This document shows, in pieces, positions 22,675 through 27,453 of a stretch of 27,453 nucleotides of DNA. The notes under the pieces were generated by a model. It was not told the DNA's origin. It saw only the letters and a program-made list of their open reading frames with translations, and did not search any database. A program made the position numbers and the translations under genes. This DNA comes from CAYTCZ01 sp964436315 (lineage in GTDB: Bacteria > Actinomycetota > Thermoleophilia > Gaiellales > Gaiellaceae): contig CAYTCZ010000049.1 in the NCBI GenBank assembly GCA_964436315.1, positions 1 through 27,453 on the forward strand, in the 5' to 3' direction. Positions within the stretch are counted from its first letter, which is position 1. Each line of letters begins with the position of its first letter.

Positions 22675-23697
22675 GTGGAACACGGATCCCTTCCTGCTCC
22701 AGAAGGTTCCGGCGCTGCGGCCGACGACGAGGCGAAGCTCAAACTCGCTCCGTCCGCCAAGTCAGCGCCCGAGTCGAAGGACGCCGAAACAAAGCTCACT
22801 CCGAAAACGGAGGCCGAGCCGGCCGACGAGTCGGACGAGGACGACGAGGAGCCCGAGAAAGAGACTCCGGTCCCGACGGCGGATCCGCTCAAGCTGTACG
22901 TCCGGCAGATTGGAAATGGCCCTCTCCTCACTCCGGCTCAAGAAAGGGAACTCGCACGACGAAAAGACGAGGGGGATGAAGACGCAAAGCGACGTCTTAT
23001 CGAGGCCAATCTTCGCCTCGTCATGTCGATTACGCGGAACTACGTGAACGCCGGCGTCCCGCTGCTCGATCTGATCCAGGAGGGGAACCTTGGTCTTATC
23101 CGCGCGGTCGAGAAATTTGACTACACCATGGGGTACAAGCTCTCGACCTACGCAACCTGGTGGATCCGTCAGGCCGTGACCCGTGCGATCGCCGACCAGA
23201 GCCGAACCATTCGGCTTCCGGTTCACGTCGTCGATCAGGTACGAAAGGTCACGCGTGCGAGGCGAACGCTGACGCAGAAGCTGAACCGGGAACCCACGGC
23301 TGAGGAAATTGCCCAGGAGTGTGAGCTCGAAGTCAAGCGGGTCAACGAGCTCCTCGATCTCGTCGAACAACCGGTCTCCCTCGAGACTCCGGTGGGTGAC
23401 GGAGATTCGATCTACGGCGACATGCTGGAGGACGAAAATTCAGAGCAACCCGAGGCCGTTCTCTCCGACAACCTTCGCATCATCGAACTCGAGGCGGCAC
23501 TCGCACAGCTCAACCCGCGTATGCGACACGTTCTCGAGCTCCGCTTTGGCCTGGCCGGTCACACGCCCCAAACACTCGAAGAGGTTGGGACAGCCCTGGG
23601 AGTCACCCGTGAGCGGGTGCGGCAACTCGAGGCTCGGGCGCTTCGAGAACTCCAAAACGTCGCTCCAAGCCTTCGCCTCTATCTCCGAGCCGAGTAA
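22675..23697 (+). CDS. RNA polymerase sigma-70 factor, group 1/2, without region 1.1
   Basis: 340 residues from GTG 22675 (AGGGG nearby upstream). Residues 1-65 are low-complexity, Glu/Asp/Pro/Lys-rich. The sigma core then starts with DPLKLYVRQIGNGPLLTPAQE (region 1.2) and RLIEANLRLVMSITRNYVNAG (2.1), followed by LLDLIQEGNLGLIRAVEKFD, TYATWWIRQAVTRAIADQSR (2.3-2.4), region 3, and region 4 ending GVTRERVRQLEARALRELQN. It would direct RNA polymerase to -10/-35 promoters. Lacking the region 1.1 domain seen in the sigma gene at 25581, it is probably a second, HrdB/SigB-like factor. It lies upstream of the PHP phosphatase on the same strand, with a separate promoter between. Confidence 0.92.
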   Translation: MEHGSLPAPEGSGAAADDEAKLKLAPSAKSAPESKDAETKLTPKTEAEPADESDEDDEEPEKETPVPTADPLKLYVRQIGNGPLLTPAQERELARRKDEGDEDAKRRLIEANLRLVMSITRNYVNAGVPLLDLIQEGNLGLIRAVEKFDYTMGYKLSTYATWWIRQAVTRAIADQSRTIRLPVHVVDQVRKVTRARRTLTQKLNREPTAEEIAQECELEVKRVNELLDLVEQPVSLETPVGDGDSIYGDMLEDENSEQPEAVLSDNLRIIELEAALAQLNPRMRHVLELRFGLAGHTPQTLEEVGTALGVTRERVRQLEARALRELQNVAPSLRLYLRAE

Positions 23698-23709
23698 CCG
23701 GCGCAGCTC

Positions 23710-23723
23710 CGGCCGATCGGCCG
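23710..23723. promoter_or_regulatory. 14-base perfect palindrome at the PHP gene promoter (operator candidate)
   Basis: CGGCCGATCGGCCG is fully self-complementary and ends one base before the -10 box TAGCCT at 23725. A protein bound there would cover the promoter spacer. Confidence 0.5.
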
Positions 23724-23724
23724 C

Positions 23725-23730
23725 TAGCCT
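23725..23730 (+). promoter_or_regulatory. -10 box for the PHP phosphatase gene
   Basis: TAGCCT, six bases before ATG 23737, giving a leaderless transcript. Confidence 0.5.
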
Positions 23731-23736
23731 GACTCG

Positions 23737-24528
23737 ATGACTGCATCGAGCCGCTCAAACCTCGTCGAGTCTCGCTTCCGTTTGCGGGGCGCGAGCTTCA
23801 CGGATATTCACTCGCACGTGCTTCCGTCCGGTGACGACGGCGCTCAGACGATTGAAGAAGGGCTCGCGCTCTGTCGCGAGGCTGCCGTCCATGGCACGAC
23901 CAGGCTCTTTGCGACCCCTCATCTCTGGCCCCACGAGCCTTGGAGTGACGACCGGTATCGCAGCGTCCACGACGCGTACTGCACCATGGCCCAGGCGGCG
24001 GAGGAGTTCGGTCTCGAGCTGAAGCTCGGTTTCGAGCTTTCTCCTTCTCGGCGGATGCTCGATGCTGACCCGTGCCAGTACACGATGGGAGGACTCCCGG
24101 CCGTGCTCCTTGAGCTCCCATTTCGCGGGTCGCTCAGTCTTGCCGAGCAGCTCGGATTCCACATCGAACAGGCCGAGCTCCTGCCCATCGTCGCCCATCC
24201 TGAACGGGCGGAGGCTGTGCTCGAGCGGCCCGGCCATGTCGACCGTCTACGAGAGCGGGGCTGGCTTATCCAGGTGAACTCGACGAGCCTACTGGGCTAC
24301 CACGGACCTGAAGAGGAGAAGGTCGCCTGGCGTCTCATCGACTCGGGCCTTGCCGACCTCGTCGCGTCCGACGGACACCGACCGACTCGACCTGTCAGGC
24401 TCGATGCAGCCTATGAGGCCGTGCAACAGCGAGTGGGGGAGGAGCGGACCATAGATCTCTTCGACGGCAGCGCTCTCCCGGAGTCGCTCGAGTTCGTCGA
24501 GGCTGCGGCCTCAGCTGCTTGCGACTGA
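23737..24528 (+). CDS. PHP-domain phosphatase, CpsB/YwqE-like (putative tyrosine phosphatase)
   Basis: 263 residues. PHP metal-binding motifs in order: TDIHSHVLPSGDDGA (His25, His27), ATPHLWPHEPW, LGFELSPS, IVAHPERAEAV and ASDGHRP. This pattern matches the manganese-dependent phosphotyrosine phosphatases CpsB/CapC/YwqE, which control capsule and exopolysaccharide synthesis through a BY-kinase. No BY-kinase or polysaccharide genes are in the window, so the partner is not known; histidinol-phosphatase-like activity is an alternative. ATG 23737 is preceded by a -10 box and a palindrome. Its last 18 bases overlap the end of the opposing sigma gene. Confidence 0.85.
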   Translation: MTASSRSNLVESRFRLRGASFTDIHSHVLPSGDDGAQTIEEGLALCREAAVHGTTRLFATPHLWPHEPWSDDRYRSVHDAYCTMAQAAEEFGLELKLGFELSPSRRMLDADPCQYTMGGLPAVLLELPFRGSLSLAEQLGFHIEQAELLPIVAHPERAEAVLERPGHVDRLRERGWLIQVNSTSLLGYHGPEEEKVAWRLIDSGLADLVASDGHRPTRPVRLDAAYEAVQQRVGEERTIDLFDGSALPESLEFVEAAASAACD

Positions 24529-25581
24529 CTCGATCTCCCGAAGTGCCGCGAGCCGCGCCAACGACTCGACCTCGATCTGACGCACGCGTTCGCGGGTGAT
24601 GCCCAGGCGCTTGCCGATGTGCTCGAGCGTATGTGGCTCTTCGCCCTTGAGGCCGTAGCGGAGCTCGAGGACCTGTCGATCACGCTCGGGGAGCGAGCCG
24701 AGCGCCCGATCGAGCGCCTCTCGCTGGAGACGCTTTGCGGTCTCTTCCTCCGGCAGTGGGTCATTCCCGGCGACGAGGTCACCGAAAACGGCATCTTCCT
24801 GCTCACCGATCGGCTGGTCGAGGCTCGTCGAAGCACGAGCCGCTGCGCGGACCTCGAGCGCCTGCTGAAGCGGCAGACCAGCCTCGTCCGCGATCTCTTC
24901 GAGGGTCGGCTCTCGAGCGAGTTGAGTCCACAAGTATCGCTCGGCCCGATTCATCTTCTGCATCCGTTCGACGACGTGGACAGGGACGCGAATTGTTCGT
25001 GCCTTGTCCGCGATCGCCCGAGCGACGGCTTGCCGGATCCACCAGGTCGCGTAGGTCGAGAACTTCAGACCACGCTGCCACTCGAACTTCTCGACCGCAC
25101 GAATGAGGCCGAACATGCCCTCCTGAATCAAGTCGAGAAACGGTAGACCCTGGTTTCGATAGTTCTTCGCAATCGAGACGACGAGCCTCAGGTTCGACTC
25201 GATCATCTGTTGCTTTGCGCCCATGTCACCGCGCTCGATTCGCTTCGAGAGTTCGACCTCGTCGGCAGCGGTCAACAGCGGATGGCGACCGATTTCGCGC
25301 AGGAACAGCTGAAGAGCGTCGGTCGTCGTCTCGAGCGTCTCAGCGTTCCGGGGCGGGGCGGTGGGCTCCTTGGTCGGCTCCTTTGGCTGGCCGACAATCT
25401 CGATTCCGCGCTCCTCGAGCTCTTTGTTCAGCTGCTCGATGTCGGGGGCTTCAAGCTCGAGGACGTCGATGAGCTCCGCGATATCGAAGATGTCGACGAT
25501 GCCCGTCGCCTCACCTCGCTCGAGGAGGCGGGCTACCTCTTCGTGGTCGGTCAGCCCTGGGGGATTTTGGTCTTCAGCCAT
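24511..25581 (-). CDS. rpoD: Primary-type RNA polymerase sigma factor (RpoD/SigA) with region 1.1
   Basis: 356 residues. Residues about 10-65 form a region 1.1-like acidic domain (IVDIFDIAELIDVLELEAPD then LNKELEERGIEIVG). The core follows: DALQLFLREIGRHPLLTAADE (1.2), MIESNLRLVVSIAKNYRNQG (2.1), FLDLIQEGMFGLIRAVEKFE, TYATWWIRQAVARAIADKAR, region 3 (LAREPTLEEIADEAGLPLQQ), and region 4 ending GITRERVRQIEVESLARL. Region 1.1 marks a housekeeping sigma. Start ATG 25581 has GAGAGG eight bases upstream, and a hairpin just before that. It faces the PHP gene and overlaps it by 18 bases. Confidence 0.94.
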   Translation of the reverse strand: MAEDQNPPGLTDHEEVARLLERGEATGIVDIFDIAELIDVLELEAPDIEQLNKELEERGIEIVGQPKEPTKEPTAPPRNAETLETTTDALQLFLREIGRHPLLTAADEVELSKRIERGDMGAKQQMIESNLRLVVSIAKNYRNQGLPFLDLIQEGMFGLIRAVEKFEWQRGLKFSTYATWWIRQAVARAIADKARTIRVPVHVVERMQKMNRAERYLWTQLAREPTLEEIADEAGLPLQQALEVRAAARASTSLDQPIGEQEDAVFGDLVAGNDPLPEEETAKRLQREALDRALGSLPERDRQVLELRYGLKGEEPHTLEHIGKRLGITRERVRQIEVESLARLAALREIESVASS

Positions 25582-25597
25582 TCATGAACCTCTCAGC

Positions 25598-25620
25598 GGC
25601 ATTCGGGGACTGGGAATGCC
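25598..25620 (-). promoter_or_regulatory. Hairpin in the rpoD leader, next to its ribosome site
   Basis: GGCATTC and GAATGCC pair exactly around a nine-base loop, ending about three bases from the Shine-Dalgarno GAGAGG on the minus strand. It could influence translation of the sigma factor. Confidence 0.4.
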
Positions 25621-25946
25621 TCGGCACCCCGGAAGCATGTGCGAGTTTCTGGGTCTGTCGGCAGCATCATTCGGAGCGCTCCCGGGAGCCGTCGGCGAGC
25701 ACGAAGCGAGCCTACCCAAAACGCGAGCCCGAGTCACGTCCTTTCGCACGGTCCGTCGAGATCGGCCAAAAGAAGGGGCAGAGTTGTGTGCGGGCGCGAT
25801 CCAGCCTGCTCGTGCCAGCGATTGCGAGGAGCATCCACCGGGAAGCCTGCAACCGGTACCGGTCGGAAGGGCTGGGGTCACCTAGCCGAGAGGGGAGAAC
25901 GGGAAGAAATGCGTCCCCCGTTCGAGTGATCCTTGAGCGCTCCGGC

Positions 25947-25975
25947 TTGCACCGGTGCCGACCGCGCCCCAGGAT
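25947..25975 (+). promoter_or_regulatory. Promoter for the small gene at 26007
   Basis: TTGCAC (25947-25952), 17 bases, CAGGAT (25970-25975). Expected start near 25982, giving a 25-base leader that contains GAGGAG. This is one of the few -35/-10 pairs with good spacing here. Confidence 0.55.
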
Positions 25976-26006
25976 CTGTCGAGAGCGACCCGAGAATGAG
26001 GAGACG

Positions 26007-26126
26007 ATGAAGCGACCCAATCTCAGGAATGAGTGCGGAGAATCGAGAGGGGAGTACCTCGTACTCGGCACGGCCCTTCTCATTCCGCTCGTCATTGCGG
26101 TGCTCGCTTTCTTCTCGATGGGCTAG
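26007..26126 (+). CDS. Small single-span membrane peptide, 39 residues (unknown)
   Basis: ATG 26007 opens MKRPNLRNECGESRGEYLVL, then one hydrophobic helix (GTALLIPLVIAVLAFFSMG) up to the stop. Shine-Dalgarno GAGGAG at 25998-26003, three bases before ATG, is close but strong, and a promoter lies at 25947-25975. A longer open frame in the same phase begins at 25584, but its upstream part is Arg/Ser-rich and overlaps the rpoD leader. The family is not recognised. Short polar head with a C-terminal helix suggests a tail-anchored regulator or subunit (inference). Confidence 0.6.
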   Translation: MKRPNLRNECGESRGEYLVLGTALLIPLVIAVLAFFSMG

Positions 26127-26286
26127 TCACGCACGCGACGATCGCGTGGACCAGCCCGTCCGACCGAGCTACGCCTTGACGACGCGGGTTGGCAGGGTGA
26201 CACTGCTGACGACCCGCGCAGAGCCACACCCTAGAGCCGGCTCGTGACCGGCGACACAACTGCTCTGAGGCGGGTCTCCTTACGCC

Positions 26287-26292
26287 TATCGT
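26287..26292 (+). promoter_or_regulatory. -10 box for the EamA gene
   Basis: TATCGT, six bases before GTG 26299. Confidence 0.45.
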
Positions 26293-26298
26293 CGACCA

Positions 26299-27171
26299 GT
26301 GCTCCGGCTCGGACCTCACGCCCGCCCGACGCAAGAGCGAGCCGTCCTTCTCGTCATCATCGCCGCCTTCTCGGTGCAGTTCGGCGCCGCACTTGCGACC
26401 GGACTCTTCGGCAGCGTCGGCGTGCTCGGAGCCGTCTTTCTGAGGGTCGGTTTTGCCGCGCTCGTTCTCGTCGCCCTCGCGCCAACGGCGTTCCGAGAGG
26501 CTCGAGGCCGGCCTCTTCGTTGGGTGATTGCTCTCGGCGTGACGCTGGCCGTGATGAACTCACTCTTCTACCTCGCGATCGACCGTATTCCGCTCAAGGT
26601 TGCCGTCACGGTCGAATTCCTGGGGCCCCTCGCCGTGGCAGTAGCGGGCTCTCGCCGACCGCTTGACTTCGTCTGGGTCGCCCTCGCCGGAGCCGGCATC
26701 GCACTCTTTGGCAGTCCGACGCTCGACGTCGACCGACTCGGCCTCGTCTTTGCCGCGGGCGCGGCGGTCTGCTGGGCGCTCTACATCGTGTTCGCGAAGC
26801 GTCTTGCGGCGACCTGGTCGATCCGGGGTGGGCTGACAGCCTCCATGGCGCTCGCCGCGGTCCTGCTCATCCCGGTCGGTGTTGTCTCGGCCGGAGGAGA
26901 GTTCTTCGATCCCCTTGTCCTCGTCATCGGCATTGGGGTAGCCCTGCTTTCCTCGGTGATTCCCTACGGACTCGAGTTCGCCGCGCTCCGCCGACTCAAG
27001 GCCTCGACGTTCGGCATTCTGTTGAGCCTCGAGCCCGCGATTGCAGCCATCGTCGGCGCCGTCATTCTCACGCAGGTCCCGACGAGACTCGAGGCGTTGG
27101 CGATCGCGCTTGTCGTGATTGCATCAATCGGAGCGAGTTGGACGACCGAGGCGCTGCCGCCAGAGGCTTGA
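26299..27171 (+). CDS. EamA/DMT-superfamily transporter (RhtA-like)
   Basis: 290 residues with about ten membrane helices in two EamA halves. The first half contains ALATGLFGSVGVLGAVFLRV and FYLAIDRIPLKVAVTVEFLG, the second VCWALYIVFAKRLAAT and SSVIPYGLEFAALRRLKAST followed by GILLSLEPAIAAIVGAVIL. The pattern (IPLKVAVTVEFLGPL and ASTFGILLSLEPA) matches RhtA-type exporters of threonine/homoserine and similar amino acids. It starts at GTG 26299 six bases after a -10 box. The real substrate cannot be read from sequence. It stands alone, about 170 bases after the small membrane gene. Confidence 0.9.
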   Translation: MLRLGPHARPTQERAVLLVIIAAFSVQFGAALATGLFGSVGVLGAVFLRVGFAALVLVALAPTAFREARGRPLRWVIALGVTLAVMNSLFYLAIDRIPLKVAVTVEFLGPLAVAVAGSRRPLDFVWVALAGAGIALFGSPTLDVDRLGLVFAAGAAVCWALYIVFAKRLAATWSIRGGLTASMALAAVLLIPVGVVSAGGEFFDPLVLVIGIGVALLSSVIPYGLEFAALRRLKASTFGILLSLEPAIAAIVGAVILTQVPTRLEALAIALVVIASIGASWTTEALPPEA

Positions 27172-27453
27172 CCGCGGTCGAACGGCGCCTCCAAACTCGT
27201 TCGGGTTTCGTGGAGGGCTGAGAAGAGGCTCTCCCGCATGTTGAGAGTCCGGTAAGAGCGGCCACGGCCCAGGCCGTTGGCTCTCCGACCAGAACGAGCC
27301 ACGGGCCTCTGCAGGGCGACCCCTTCGTGTGTCTGTCGGCGTGTTTGCGGGGATTTCCCCCCCTACGCGCGATAATCGGCGTTATGTCAAGTTGACGGGT
27401 TCGGTCGCCAGACTTGGCACTAAGTTGCGAAGATCACTCGAAGGCACTAGCTT
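27172..27453. other. Non-coding end of the window with a possible promoter
   Basis: No gene seen. A hairpin-like GGCCACGGCC/GGCCGTTGGC lies near 27260-27280. GATAAT at 27371-27376 looks like a -10 box. The ATG at 27384 stops after three codons. TTG 27392 opens a frame that runs off the end (MTGSVARLGTKLRRS...), too short to judge. Confidence 0.4.

Larger units (their letters stand above)
25582..26006. other. 425-base stretch between the divergent rpoD and a small membrane gene
   Basis: No credible long gene. It holds the rpoD leader, inverted repeats (GAACGGG/CCCGTTC around 25900-25925) and a 12-base palindrome ACCGGTACCGGT near 25853-25864. The small gene's promoter is at 25947-25975. Confidence 0.5.

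Noticed and set aside
27413..27428. Sigma-54-like TTGGCAC...TTGC
   Set aside because: The spacing between GG and GC is one base short of the strict sigma-54 requirement, and no sigma-54 activator is seen.

Overview
The window is high-GC chromosomal DNA from a Gram-positive-type bacterium, most likely an actinobacterium near the class Thermoleophilia and probably a metagenome or draft scaffold. Two runs of exactly 100 N look like scaffold gaps. The lineage call is inference. It rests on the GC-rich codon use, many GTG starts, the linked order rodZ-cinA-thpR-recA-recX-rny-miaB-miaA-dapF-dapL-hflX-dut, a MurT/GatD pair, two sigma-70 genes, and repeated TANNNT boxes 6-11 bases ahead of start codons, as expected for leaderless transcripts.

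Layout. 1-2374: end of a nucleoside-type (BmpA/Yuf-like) ABC importer operon, with two permeases (the second broken by a gap) and a clear intrinsic terminator. 2375-3476: three small membrane proteins, two of them too short for normal gene callers. 3538-9609: a housekeeping run of rodZ, cinA, thpR, recA, recX and rny, in which rny has a 220-base leader whose hairpin covers its Shine-Dalgarno. 9610-10239: a 630-base spacer without a credible gene but with strong inverted repeats. 10240-12723: miaB and miaA (tRNA A37 modification), with the second gap between them. 12724-13260: a non-coding stretch with a striking 172-base nearly palindromic element (MITE or structured RNA), a second nested hairpin and a 17-base direct repeat. 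13261-13599: unknown protein. 13930-18169: dapF, dapL, hflX, dut and a Nudix hydrolase, tightly packed.

18192-20306 (minus) is murT-gatD, which amidates the peptidoglycan stem peptide. A sulfotransferase-like gene diverges from it and meets a secreted TolB-like propeller gene on the minus strand. 22675-25581 holds two sigma-70 genes (one +, one -) around a PHP-type phosphatase; the phosphatase and the minus-strand primary-type sigma gene overlap tail to tail. The window ends with a 39-residue membrane peptide and an EamA transporter.

The genes combine DNA repair and competence (cinA, recA, recX), RNA turnover and modification (thpR, rny, miaB, miaA, hflX), nucleotide-pool cleaning (dut, Nudix), and wall building (rodZ, dapF, dapL, murT, gatD). 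The observations most worth checking are the DapF homologue in which both catalytic cysteines are serines, the 172-base palindromic element, and the rny leader hairpin. I saw no CRISPR array, tRNA, rRNA or transposase gene.
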